Origin: Macrothele yani
Taxonomy: Eukaryota > Arthropoda > Arachnida > Araneae > Macrothelidae
Assembly (NCBI GenBank): GCA_039090855.1
Contig: CM076990.1
Location: 200,265,232 to 200,329,231, forward strand
DNA: 64,000 nt
Reading direction: 5' to 3'
The notes under the pieces were generated by a model that was not told the origin of the DNA, made no database searches, and saw only the letters and a program-made list of their open reading frames with translations. This document shows positions 44,669-54,850 of the stretch, piece by piece (the first letter of the stretch is position 1; each line of letters starts with the position of its first letter). A program made the position numbers and the translations under genes.

Positions 44669-45110
44669 TCATCGCTCTTTCCACGTTAATAAGTGAGCCA
44701 CGGAAAAATTCTTATCAGCTGCCACTGGGAATCGAGCCTATAGTCTTCCAGTTACGCGCCGCACATGCTACCACTGCACCATCGAATTTTCCAGACTCAA
44801 AAGTGATTAACTGCCAAACCACATGGCAGGTTGCTTCATGGAGCCCTGCACAGTGCTGAGGATTCACCAAAGATAGAAAGCAGCAACTGAACAAATATCT
44901 TTGGTGAATCTCCAGCACTGTGCGGGGCTCCATGAAGCAACCTGCCATGTGGTTTGGCAGTTAATCACTTGTGAGTCTGGAAACTTCGAAGCCGCTGTGG
45001 TGCAGTGGTAGCATGTCCGGCATGTAACTGGAAGGCCCTGGGTTCGATTCCCGGTGGCGGCTGATGAGAATTTTTCCCTGACTCACTTATTAACGTGGAA
45101 AGAGCAATGA
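44669..45110. repeat. 440-bp palindrome made of two tRNA-like SINE copies
   Basis: The left arm (44669-44880) and right arm (about 44898-45110) are reverse complements with modest divergence and a centre of about 19 bases. Each arm contains a tRNA-like unit. In the right arm, 44991-45061 folds into a full cloverleaf: acceptor GCCGCTG/TGGCGGC, D-arm with AGTGGTAGCAT, anticodon loop CATGTAA, and T-arm with GGTTCGATTCCC. Position 33 is A, not the universal T, and the unit is embedded in the repeat. It is therefore a tRNA-derived head rather than a tRNA gene. Confidence 0.85.
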
Positions 45111-45364
45111 CCAGATCCACGTCGAGTGTATGAATTAAATGATCATCTTAGCTTTCCTCTCCCTCACTAAATTCAGGTATTTCATTAAATTTATTCATTA
45201 TAAACAATCCAATTTGCTTTGAATTAATAGTATATCAAACAAAACCTCCTGTTTTGCTTTTTAAATCCTGACTTCTTATAAGTGGGTTCCACTGTATTTT
45301 GAATACCTGGGTACAAGACTACTTTGGTAATACTGTGTATTACAACAAAACATGCTGCTTATTA

Positions 45365-45593
45365 TTTTTTTTTTTTTTTTTTTTTGATTGGAGGTTTAAC
45401 GACCACCGTGAGCAACTCAATGGGCTATAAGCAGTCGCCCGTCCCTAATTTAGGGTCACTGGTTCTAGGGAAGGGAGAGAGCCAGTGCCGTAAGACAAAC
45501 ACAACATCCATGCCTCACCGGGATTCGAACCTGGACCCCGTTCGGACGAATGATCAGAGGCCATCGCTTAGACCACTGCGCCACCGGGGCGGC
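45365..45593 (-). mobile_element. tRNA-derived SINE with clear target duplication
   Basis: Read on the minus strand it starts GCCGCCCCGGTGGCGCAGTGG, with an A box (TGGCGCAGTGG) and a B box (GGTTCGAATCC). It continues with the family body (TTGTGTTTGTCTTACGGC..., AGGGACGGGCGAC) and ends in a poly-A of about 20. The 14-bp duplication CATGCTGCTTATTA lies at 45351-45364 and 45594-45607. It is the best-defined copy of this SINE family in the window; others are at 1490, 47061, 47414, 49056, 49310, 54282, 54636 and 59738. Confidence 0.93.
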
Positions 45594-45607
45594 CATGCTG
45601 CTTATTA

Positions 45608-46662
45608 GACTCATGAATCAATCTGCTATGTGCACAAGAGAAAGGGCATGTGCCTTTTTCCACATACTGCTGCAATATTTAGAATAAGAAAGAAGTAAAC
45701 ATCAAGCAATCAGAAAAATATCATTACAGGTAATAAAGAGTGCATGTCATAATTTTACTATCACAATTAATCATGAAACCAAACGAGCATGCTTCATGAC
45801 AAATATATTTTCAACTTGTCTCAGAGGTATAATACATGGATTAGAAGTAATGAAAAAATGTCTATGCCAACAACTGATTTACGTAAAGTATATTTTCAAG
45901 AACTTAGAGTTTAATTACTATCACAAATTATGTAGATTGGTTTTTATCTTCCAATCTTACTTACTTCTATAACACTCATAATTATCATTATTACTAGATT
46001 ATTTTGTCTTCCAAAGTAACATCAATAGGCACTGCAAAATAACAATACCACCATATAATTAGTGCAATGTCAATGCATGGATATAGGAAAGGAAGGGGCT
46101 TGGTGGGCTACCCCCCCCCAGCTATGCCTTTGAATTCTATAAGTAATTCTTAAAAAGTAACTACCTAAAATTACATATGGCTCGATATTTATTTTTAATT
46201 TCTGAAAATCAGTTCTTCAAAACCAGTTTGCAGTACTGAAAATACTAATGTGCATATATCCTTCCCAAACCACAATTCTATGAAATCTATTTTAGAAATG
46301 GAAATTCACAAACTACCAGTACCTATTTGATTCGCTTTTTTTTTTTTTTTTTGTTACTTGTGGATTTGACGAAAAGAACTTGCCACATTAAATATCATAT
46401 TTACTAAAAAGTGATGTTCATGAACAAGCTGTTTGAGGCTTTCACTATAACACAGATAAGATACACACAAAAGCCTCGAATTCAAATGCGAAGTTACAAA
46501 ACACAGTCAAAATATACTACGATAGAATAACTCCATGCCTGCTACACATCCCAAAAAAACTCCAAACTTTAAAAAAAAACAAATTAATGCATCTGTTTAC
46601 CGAATTCTTACAAATGAGGTATCAAACGTAGCAAAGGAATTTACCTGTAATGCTTCGGTTAC
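45608..46662. other. SAAL1 intron 1, 5' portion; nothing recognised
   Basis: AT-rich, with a C run at 46112-46120 and a T run at 46338-46352. No coding exon found. Confidence 0.5.
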
Positions 46663-46678
46663 CTACAGTGACCACCAT
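46663..46678 (-). CDS. SAAL1: Putative SAAL1 exon 1 (coding part)
   Basis: The minus strand gives ATG at 46678, five codons (MVVTV) plus one G, and then the donor GTAACC. The spare G is exactly what exon 2 needs to read Asp-Arg-Asn-Pro. An in-frame TAA lies 12 codons upstream with no Met between, and the context has a purine at -3 and G at +4. In vertebrates DRNPSPPP directly follows the start Met, so a very short first coding exon is plausible. The 5' UTR would extend to the right. No sequence similarity can support such a short exon; phase and signals are the evidence. Confidence 0.58.
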
Positions 46679-47060
46679 TACTTTCACTAGCCACAAACTT
46701 CCGTAATATGTTTACAAACAACACGTTCCAACTCCATCAAGATATCGAAGTCTCCTGTGGCTCCACACAATCGTGTGTGCGTACTTTCCCTTAAAAAAAA
46801 AAAAAAAAAATGGGCGGGTTCTCCAACACTACAAATTAAAGGGATGCAGATTGTATAATATTTGTGCCGTTGCATCGTTTTCAGAAAAGAGTTTACTGCC
46901 ATTTCAGTCATGAAATTTGATTGCTAAGATATAAAAAACAAACGATCGGCTAAAATTTGAATTTTAAACGTTGTTGTTATCGTTTCGCAAGCATTTATTA
47001 ATAACTGTATACCTAGGGTAAATGATAAAATGAGCATACTGGCCCAAAAATAATACTTCT
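46679..47060 (-). promoter_or_regulatory. Presumed SAAL1 5' UTR and promoter region
   Basis: If exon 1 is right, transcription starts in this interval. It is somewhat less AT-rich around 46700-46800 and contains a GGGCGGG box (46811-46817) beside an 18-base A run. No TATA box or initiator could be singled out. Inferred from position only. Confidence 0.35.
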
Positions 47061-47215
47061 CGTCCAAGTGGCTTGAAGCATTAGCCTCTGACCATTTGTT
47101 CGTGATGGGTCCGGGTTTGAGTCTTGAATGAGTCTGATCTGCGTCTGTCCGATGGCGCTGGTTCTGTTCCTTCCCTGGAACCAGCGGCTCAAAATGAGGG
47201 ACGGGAGACATAGCT
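47061..47215 (+). mobile_element. Old tRNA-derived SINE
   Basis: The head 'ccaagtggcttgaagcattagcctctgacc', B box-like 'gggtccgggtttgag' and body 'ccttccctggaaccagcggctcaaaatgagggacgg' match the SINE family at 45365. It lacks poly-A and is diverged. Confidence 0.75.
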
Positions 47216-47413
47216 TTAAAAATTGCTTATGGTGTTCGTTAAAATCAGAAGCAAAAACATAATACCATACTTCTGTTATCTAGAATAACTGTGGAAATGT
47301 AAAACTTGCTTTGAATGGACCTTATTCTATGACGTCAGAAGTGAATTGTTGTGGACCACCATGACAGCCGATTCAATGTCATCGCTATGAAAAACTACCC
47401 CCCCCGAAACCCC

Positions 47414-47626
47414 GCCCCGGTGGCGCAGTGCTCTAAGCTCTGGCTTGTGACCATTCGTCAGAGATGGGTGCGGGTTCGAATCCCGTTGAGGTATGGATGT
47501 TGTGTTTGTCTTACGGCACTGGCTCTCTCCCTTCCCTGGAACCAGGAACCAAATTAGAGACGTGCGACTGCTTATGGCCCATTGAGTTGCTCACGGTGGT
47601 CGGCTCTAATCAAAAAAAAAAAAAAA
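47414..47626 (+). mobile_element. tRNA-derived SINE
   Basis: Head GCCCCGGTGGCGCAGTG, B box GGTTCGAATCC, the family body ('gttgtgtttgtcttacgg', 'ttgagttgctcacggtgg') and poly-A (47612-47625). No clean target duplication recognised. Confidence 0.9.
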
Positions 47627-48620
47627 GAATTGCAAGGATCAGGTTTGTTTACATCACGTGCCAGAAACTCTCTACGTCACGAAGAGAGTGTAATCGCATG
47701 CGCAATGAGAGAAACGCCCTTCGAGAGTAAGCTTAGCAACTTAGCAATGCCCCTAAACAGAGCAGGACAGGAACTTTGAAACCGAGTTTTGTTTACTTTG
47801 GCACTTCAGCGAGATTTCTTGTTGTGTTTTACGTATTGCAAACAAAAAAGTCCATTGATCGTGATGTACTCTGACTTATCCGACAGATCATTTTTATTAG
47901 TCGTTTGGTTAAATGATTTGGGATTTTTTCTTCCATGCAAGTCTCCAAAAATATATTATCTTCATGGTTGGTTGTTGCAGTTTTGAGGTATCTACAACTA
48001 TAACTCTAGTCAGAGTTGTCCATTTACCTTCTTCCCTAGCATTTTAACATAGGCGTTAATTGAAAGACATGTGTAATACTTTAATGGTATCAAGGGATTT
48101 TGAATTATTCTTAAAGCGCAGAAATGTTTGTTCAACGTACTTCGGTCCATGCATCTATTAGTTGATCTGCCTTTTTTTTTTTTTTTTTTTACTTATATCA
48201 AAATTGAAGTTCCAAATAGGTACTATTTGTGTTTACTGTGACGCGAAAAAAGCGTTTAGGAACACTGCGGTGGGCAGTTTAAGGGCCGATTTTTGACCAT
48301 TTACGTCTTTAAAAGAAAAATTCTTGCCCTGGTCATAGATACAGCAAGCAGGGACTATAGGGAATGAGAAAACATACACGAAGAAAATTTCAAAAATATA
48401 TATAAAGCTGTGCCTCTACATTTGCACCTGAATCACTGAAAAGTCAAAAATCTTAAATTTTGTTGTAAGTTATTGTGATCAACACAGACGGCTTATAAAT
48501 TGTGATTTTTCTGTTTACATGTGAGCAGTTAGTAATTCCATATTGAATTCATAAATAAAATAGATGAGGGGTGTAGATAAAATATTTTTTGGTAATTTTT
48601 TGATGATGTGTAGCTTGAAG
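47627..48620. other. Possible promoter-like stretch, then unassigned sequence
   Basis: 47650-47730 contains CACGTG (47655-47660) and CGCATGCGCA (47695-47704), close to NRF-1 type sites, followed by ATGCGCAATG and a GAGTAAGC donor-like sequence (about 47726). The remainder is AT-rich with a T run at 48173-48190. No gene could be established. Confidence 0.4.
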
Positions 48621-48624
48621 TTTT

Positions 48625-48754
48625 GTTTATTTTCCTTCTGCTTTTTATAAAGGGCACCCCATGGTTTATTAGACACTAAAATATCTATCAAAAGATATTT
48701 TAGTGTCTAATAAATCATGGGGTACCCTTAATAAAAAGCAGAAGAAAAATAAAT
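48625..48754. repeat. Foldback, arms about 62 bp, 6-bp loop
   Basis: Left arm 48625-48686 mirrors right arm 48693-48754 with few mismatches ('ggcaccccatgg..ttattagacac' against 'gtgtctaataaatcatggggtacc'). The centre is ATCAAA. A smaller hairpin (CACAATA...TATTGTG) follows at 48756-48780. Confidence 0.88.
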
Positions 48755-49023
48755 CACAATATCTAATAAAGGTATTGTGATGTAACAGAAAGCAGTAGAA
48801 ACATGTGAACAGAGGCTACAGGTTACTGTGAAATTTACATCCCCTTCCCATGCTTGTGGAGAAGGGGGAAGTAAATGGAACTTTTTTTTTAATATAAAAG
48901 TTATGTCAGACAGCATTGCATGTGAAAGCCTACTTTACAGAAAGCTTGATATTGAAAACAGAATTGAAATTCACCAAAATAGGATTTCGATGTTAACACA
49001 AATCGGTATCTCCCTCGACTCAA

Positions 49024-49309
49024 AATTTTAAACAGTAACCCTGAAGATAGCACATTGCTGCCCTTGTGGTGTAGTGGTTTAAGTGCTGGCTTCTGACTAT
49101 TCATTTGAGATGGGTCTGGGTTTGAATGCTGGTGAGTCATGGATGTTGTATTTGTCTTACAGCATTGACTCCCTCCTTCCCTTCTAGTAAACCTTAGAAT
49201 TTTGAACAGTAACCCTGAAGATAGCACATTGCTGCCCTTGTGGTGTAGTGGTTTAAGTGCTGGCTTCTGACCATTCATTTGAAATGAGTCTGGGTTCGAA
49301 TCATGGTGT
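49024..49309 (+). repeat. Tandemly duplicated SINE 5' part, second copy split
   Basis: Two units begin with 'ttt(t)aaacagtaaccctgaagatagcacattgctgcccttgtggtgtagtgg' near 49024 and 49198. The first carries a SINE head and body to about 49190. The second stops at 49309, inside the tRNA-like B box, where a younger SINE is inserted; its body resumes at about 49520 and runs to 49620. Period about 174 bp. Confidence 0.82.
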
Positions 49310-49514
49310 GCGGCCCTGGTGGCGCAGTGGTCTAAGCAATAGCTTCTGATCATTCGTCAGAGATGAGTCTAGGTTCGAATTCCAGTGAGACATGGATGCT
49401 GTGTTTGTCTTACGGCACTGGCTCTCTCCCTTCCCTGGAACCAGTGGCCCTAAATTAGGGATAGATGACTGCTTATAGTCCATTGAGTTGCTCATTCCAA
49501 TAAAAAAAAAAAAA
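49310..49514 (+). mobile_element. tRNA-derived SINE inserted in an older SINE
   Basis: Head GCGGCCCTGGTGGCGCAG, B box GGTTCGAATTCC, body as in the family, poly-A at 49502-49514. It interrupts the tRNA-like head of an older copy between 49309 and about 49518. A short, imperfect 'gaa...tggtg' repeat flanks it. Confidence 0.88.
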
Positions 49515-49709
49515 GAAGAACCCTGGTGAGTCGTGGATGTTATATTTGTCTTACAGCACTGTCTCCTTCCCTCCCTTCCGTTGAACCATTGTTGCTCACA
49601 CTGGTCATAACCCCCCCCTTCCCAAAAGATAACGTTTCATTAACGAAGGAGTTTCTTATTGCAAATTTTCAAGAATCAAGGCAATAATGCTCTCATTGTG
49701 CAAGGGAAA

Positions 49710-49990
49710 ACCAGTGGTTCCAGCAGGATTGCACATCACCCCATAACTACATGCCAGTATAAGAAGTCTTTGATGCTCAATATTCTAATCAATGGATGGG
49801 CACCTGTGTGCCAATAAAGTGGCTTCCAAGATCCCCAGACTTGAAACTATTAGAATATTTTCTGTGGGATCATTTAAAAACCAATGTTTATTGGAACAAA
49901 TTGCATGTGATGGATGAACTGCAATGAAGATTATGTTCAAAATTAGAAATTATCCCATAAAATTGTTTGTTCAGCTACACACAAGGCTGT
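49710..49990 (+). pseudogene. DDE transposase fragment (Tc1/mariner superfamily)
   Basis: Broken frames give WFQQDCTSPHNY (second catalytic Asp), IKWLPRSPDLKLLEYFLWDHLK (third catalytic region) and KTNVYWNK. This pattern is typical of mariner-like DDE transposases that encode FQQDGA.PH and PPRSPDL. Only the C-terminal half is left and no terminal repeats were found. Confidence 0.7.
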
Positions 49991-50255
49991 AGCTTGGGGG
50001 CCACCAGGGTAGGCTCGGGAATGTATTTAAAAGTTTTGTAGAAATTAAACCTGGTTACATTTCAGTGACAGTTTTGGCATTTCAGTATTTTTCTGTGATT
50101 CTAAGTTTCTTATTAGCTGCTCAGGCATCATTTTCAATGTTCTGTATGAAGTTTGCTTAAGCCTGTAGGGAGTTGTTTGTTGTAGGTTACAGGTTGAACA
50201 GACCTATGGTTTCACTGTCCTGGAAAAAAGCAAGAGTCCTGAAAAAGTACTGAAA

Positions 50256-50625
50256 TTCTTCAGGAAGACGTCTGTTTTACACGTTCTTTAAAGTGGGTAC
50301 AGTCTGTGGTGGTGCATTCATTTATTCAGTTAAAATATAAATCGGTTAAAAGTCCTAAAGATGTTACTCACGGAAGTGCGTGTTCAGTCCGGCGTCAGTA
50401 GTTATTGAGTTTCTTTGTCTAAAGTTGTAAAGATACAACTTTGGACAAAGAAACTCAATAACTACTGACGCCGGACTGAACACGCACTTCCGTGAGTAAC
50501 ATCTTTAGGACTTTTAACCGATTTATATTTTAACTGAATAAATTAATGCACCACCACAGATTGTACCCACTTTACAGAACGTGTAAAACAGAACTTACAG
50601 ACGTCAAAGCGTCTTCCTGAAGAAC
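50256..50625. repeat. Long hairpin, arms about 165 bp, 4-bp loop
   Basis: The left arm (to 50429) and right arm (from 50434) are near-perfect reverse complements around TACAACTT; the loop is AAGA. Arms carry 'gtaacatctttaggac' and 'ccggactgaacacgc' in mirror image. Outer parts are less regular: 'cttcaggaagacg' at 50258 and 'cgtcttcctgaag' at 50610 pair after a small indel. There is no coding frame. Confidence 0.92.
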
Positions 50626-50726
50626 CTTGTGGTCACGTAATTGTATGTGAACTTTATGATAGAATCACATGAGATATAATGGTCCTGAAATTATGTGATT
50701 GTAAAAGTATATGAAACACGAGTAGG

Positions 50727-50931
50727 TGTTGCCATTCATGAGGTTTTAAATTCCAACCTTTCACATAATTTAATGTTGTACATCTACTCTTCCTTCTCTC
50801 ATCAACAGCATTTTTTCAAAAAAAAAAAAAAAAAAAGATTCCTGAACAACTGGAAATAGAGAGAAGAAGAGGTACAACATTAAATTATGTGAAAGGTTGG
50901 AATATAAAACCTCATGAATGGTAACACTATT
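50727..50931. repeat. Foldback, arms about 72 bp, spacer with A run
   Basis: Left arm 50727-50801 and right arm 50861-50931 share 'cattcatgaggtttta' and 'ccaacctttcacataattt' in mirror image. The spacer of about 60 bp contains an 18-base A run. Confidence 0.88.
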
Positions 50932-51815
50932 ATAGCTATAAGCCTGAGAAAGAGTAGGAGTGCTACCTGAAAATTTGATTTATTAACAATATCCTTTTAT
51001 TCCTTAGTTAAAAAAGCCTCATAATTTTGAAAATTCACAGTTTAAGTCTAGGAATAGCCCTGTCAATTGTTACCAAGCTACTGAGGTTGCCTGGAAATTA
51101 TAGTGAAGATCAAGATAAGTAGGAAGTCTCCATTTGTGCCACACAAGTGTGGGTCAGAAACTTCAAATATGGTACTTAAGCCAGAACTAGGATGTTCATA
51201 TTTGGTAGATCACAATGTTCTATGTCAGACTGTTGAAGCTGATCCATTGATTAGAACTCTCGGGCTGTTGTTTAAGTGTGGTTGCTTACAAGCAACTAAA
51301 GTATGGCACGTGTAATGGATTGGTATGGTGGCCAGAAGTGGTCGAAGTGTTTTTTCATAATCTTCAGGAAACTGTGAATTCACATGTCCACCATTTTGTC
51401 AAGTGAATTCTTATTTGTAGTGAATAGTGGATCTATTCTTTACCTAAGCCAGCCCCAAAGGGAAAACAACTTTAAATTAAAGCAGTGTTGTGTGTGTTTG
51501 GCAGAATTTTGAAAGAATGATGTGAACTGGTTCCATTTGGACATGTTGTCAATATTGATCTTTATTCATCACAACTAGAGTGTGTTTACTGTAATGCTTC
51601 AGCACTGCCCAGGATGGGTAAAAAGACAGTAGATTACTCCTCCAGCAAAACAGTTCCAAGCCACATACCACAATTTGAACCAAAGAAAAACTTACAGAAA
51701 CAGTATTTCAGCTGCTTTCTCCCCCCCCCCCCCCCCCAAGTTTTTAGTCTGGGCCTTGCACGTTCTTTAACTACCATCTCTTTTGCACCATAGATTATTT
51801 TCTTGAAGGCACATG
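50932..51815. other. Unassigned sequence with a 70-codon plus-strand frame
   Basis: The frame at 51103-51315 (MKIKISRKSPFVPHKCGSET...) is not recognised and has no splice or element context. A C run lies at 51721-51737. Confidence 0.4.
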
Positions 51816-51823
51816 GTATAGGG

Positions 51824-53360
51824 CAGTGTTTCCCAAAATTTCAACATCTGCATTCCCCTTCTAAAATGTTTGTAAAAATGAGTACCCCCCCCCTCCCATT
51901 AGGAAAATACAGTAAGTAAGTACCCCATCCCATTCCTGTTTTTGGTTGCTACTGCAAACACTACTTTTTTCAGTTTAAAAGACCCTGTTTTCAACCAGTG
52001 ATCCATATTCTTGAACTTTTAAGGACCAAAAGAAAAAAAAATTTATATTGTCAAAATCTATTAGGCTTATTTATTAACACAAAATAATAACAAACCTTTT
52101 CTATTAACAATTAGCATATTATTTTTGTATTATCTTTAAAACAATAACAAACCTTTTCTATTTACAATTAACATATTGTATTTCATATATTCATACAGCA
52201 TTGCAAATGTCAAATGTCATCTAGCTGCTTAATTATTCACGTGCTATTTAGAGAATCTATATTTTGAGGTTACTCACCTTTAATCCCTAACTCTTTCAGA
52301 AGGTTTTCGTCTCTACACATTTCCAACACATATTTTTCTCATTTACATTGTGGTTTGAGGCCGCAAAATAAACGCACAAAAAAAAAATAATAATAAATAA
52401 AAAAAAAATTTTCCAACTCACGCAAATTTCACTCCCCTCCTTTCTTTTCACTATGACCCAAATTCCGATTCAAAATAATCTACCACACATATATACAATT
52501 GAACTCCCTAAAATACACTAATCTAATTAAAACTTCAATCAATAAAAACCTATTTACATATTTCCTAAAACGCCAAAGTTAAAAAGCTGTAACCCAAAAT
52601 TATTTACAATTGCACATCAGCGCCAAATTAAAATAAACCCAAATTGTGGTTGTGTCAGGTATTTGGGTTTATTTTAATTTGGCGCTGATGTGCAATTGTA
52701 AATAATTTTGGGTTACAGCTTTTTAACTTTGGCGTTTTAGGAAATATGTAAATAGGTTTTTATTGATTGAAGTTTTAATTAGATTAGTGTGTTTTAGGGA
52801 GTTCAATTGTATATATGTGTGGTACATTATTTTGAATCGGAATTTGGGTCATAGTGAAAAGAAAGGAGGGGAGTGAAATTTGCGTGAGTTGGAAAAAAAA
52901 ATTATTTATTATTATTTTTTTGTGTGTTTATTTTGCGGCCTCGAACCACGATGTAAATGAGAAAAATACGTGTTGGAAATGTGTAGAGACGAAAACCTCC
53001 TGAAAGAGTTAAGGATTAAAGGTGAGTAACCTCAAAATATAGATATTATATTTCAATAGGATCCCAGTGAGACATGGATGTTATTAACACAAAATAATAA
53101 TAAACCTTTTCTATTAACAATTAATAGTATAACACTTTAAGTAACAGGCATGTATGTGCCTTGCAATAGTCAGCAGTGGACTGCTGTTGTTGCACCAGGC
53201 GCAGACCTTGATATAACGTGTCTGTACTGTGGCGCCGGTTATTGCTGTAAAGTGTGAGTAAATCAACACTTTCCCCTAACTCATTCACAGCGTACCCCCT
53301 ACAAACTCTCTACCCATACCCGCAGGGGTATGTATGCATACAACACTTTGGGAAACACTG
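51824..53360. mobile_element. Non-autonomous hAT-type element with 8-bp target duplication
   Basis: Both ends read CAGTGTTTCCCAAA inward. GTATAGGG is duplicated exactly at 51816-51823 and 53361-53368, the 8-bp signature of hAT elements. At 1537 bp there is no transposase frame. The interior is dominated by the hairpin at 52255-53045, and near-identical 'attaacacaaaataata' blocks flank that hairpin on both sides (52073 and 53082). Confidence 0.92.
52255..53045. repeat. Giant inverted repeat, arms about 390 bp
   Basis: Left arm 52255-52644, right arm 52661-53045, 16-bp loop. The arms pair over their whole length with only scattered mismatches and small indels, for example 'gttactcacctttaatcc' against 'ggattaaaggtgagtaac' and 'ggcgctgatgtgcaattg' with its complement next to the loop. 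No long frame is present. Transcription would give a long double-stranded RNA hairpin. Confidence 0.95.
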
Positions 53361-53368
53361 GTATAGGG

Positions 53369-54281
53369 CATTGGAAGGTGTCAAAAATGAATGTTGGGAT
53401 TTTTTTCGCATTCAAGGACCAAGCATGGTATCAAAGAGTAATTGACTAACTTGCTCACAAATGTGTAGAAACTATTGAAAATGATGGTTTAAATTTTGAT
53501 GGATAAGATTTGTTATTTGCACTATAAAAATCAGCTGAGAAATATGACAAAACTTGTGAAAACAATTTGCTTGTTTTTATCAATAAATTGTGTTACAAAG
53601 GTCAGAACTTCAGTGTTCTTTGGATTTTTATTAAACTTAGACTCCTCAGTTGTTTCACTTTTAAAAAAATTGGCTGTTTTATCATTTTGATAAAATTGTC
53701 ATGATGTTGTGCAGTTCATGTTATCCTCACTCTGTTTCTCCCTTTCTATATGCAGGGTCATACTGATAGCACCCGCAACCACCTCATTGCGGGGGGCCTC
53801 AAGGCTAAAAGGGCCTCTAACCCCTGGAAAAATATTTTGCAATTCATTTTTCGGAAAATATATATTAGGCTAGTTAAAGAAATAGCCAGGAATTTTTTTA
53901 CAGCAGCTTTGAATAAAGTATTGGAAAGAAAATAATTTTTTGGTATTTTTTTCATTAAATAAGTAAAACATTTGAAAATCATTTTTGTGGTTTCAATTTA
54001 TAAAACTTGGATGATGGAAAAAGCAGCTATTCACAGCCATAGCAACAGTACCTCTATGCATGTTTATTAACAGGAGAATGTGAAAGAAATATCAATTCGA
54101 TGAATGTTATTTTTATACTAGTGAGGATAAGATGCAGGTGCAGTGCTACAGCCCACCCAATTTTTTTTAGCCCCCCCCCCCCTTCCCCAATATTTAAGTA
54201 TCTAGAAGGTATGGCACGTGCAACCATCTAAGATTTCAGGGAACTTGGATAAAAATTCCTCACACTTTCTTTTTTTTTCTC
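53369..54281. other. Unassigned sequence
   Basis: AT-rich, with a C run at 54173-54182. Around 53810-53980 short open frames on both strands are not convincing genes. Confidence 0.45.
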
Positions 54282-54412
54282 CATTGACGATTTAACGACC
54301 ACCATGAGCAACTCAATGGGCTATAAGCAGTCGCCCGTCCCTAATTTAGGGCTACTGGTTCCTCCAGAAAAGGGAGAGTTCCAGCACCATAAGACAAACA
54401 CAACATACATAT
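54282..54412 (-). mobile_element. SINE 3' part, 5'-truncated
   Basis: The minus-strand body of the SINE family ('gtttgtcttatgg', 'aaattagggacgggcgactg', 'ttgagttgctcatggtgg'), ending in an A/G-rich tail at 54271-54282. The tRNA-like head is missing at this place; a head in the same orientation lies at 54563-54635. Confidence 0.82.
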
Positions 54413-54562
54413 ACCCTTTCCAAAATTTTCATAAAACTGAGTAATTAGGAAAATACACTAAGTGCCCCATCCCATTTCCTGTTTTTGGTTGCTATTGTAA
54501 ATACTACTTTTTTTCGGTTTAAAAGACCCTGTATAAAAAAAAAAAAAAAAAAATCTGGTATC

Positions 54563-54635
54563 TACTCCACACCGGAAGTCGACACCAGGCTCAAATTGGG
54601 CGAATGGTCATAAGCCATCGCTTAGACTACTGCAC
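54563..54635 (-). mobile_element. SINE tRNA-like head, cut by a younger SINE
   Basis: The minus strand reads 'gtgcagtagtctaagcgatggcttatgacc', a SINE head, up to the insertion point of the plus-strand SINE at 54636. The remaining 'actactgcac' is duplicated at 54853-54862. Confidence 0.72.
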
Positions 54636-54850
54636 GCCGTCCCGGTGGCGCAGTGGTCTAAGCGATGGCCTCTGATCATTCGTCTGAACGGGGTCCGGGT
54701 TCGAATCCCGGTGAGGCATGGATGTTGTGTTTGTCTTACGGCACTGGCTCTCTCCCTCCCCTGGAACCAGTGACCCTAAATTAGGGACGGGCGACTGCTT
54801 ATAGCCCATTGAGTTGCTGACGGTGGTCATTAAACCTCCAATCCAAAAAA
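54636..54850 (+). mobile_element. tRNA-derived SINE inserted in an older SINE head
   Basis: Head GCCGTCCCGGTGGCGCAG, B box GGTTCGAATCCC, full family body, A-rich end. The 12-bp duplication AGACTACTGCAC lies at 54624-54635 and 54851-54862 and is itself part of the older SINE's head. Confidence 0.92.

Noticed and set aside
44991..45061. A complete tRNA-Thr(UGU)-like cloverleaf
   Set aside because: Position 33 is A instead of T, and the unit is one arm of a palindromic repeat with a mirrored second copy, so it is more likely a SINE head than a working tRNA gene.
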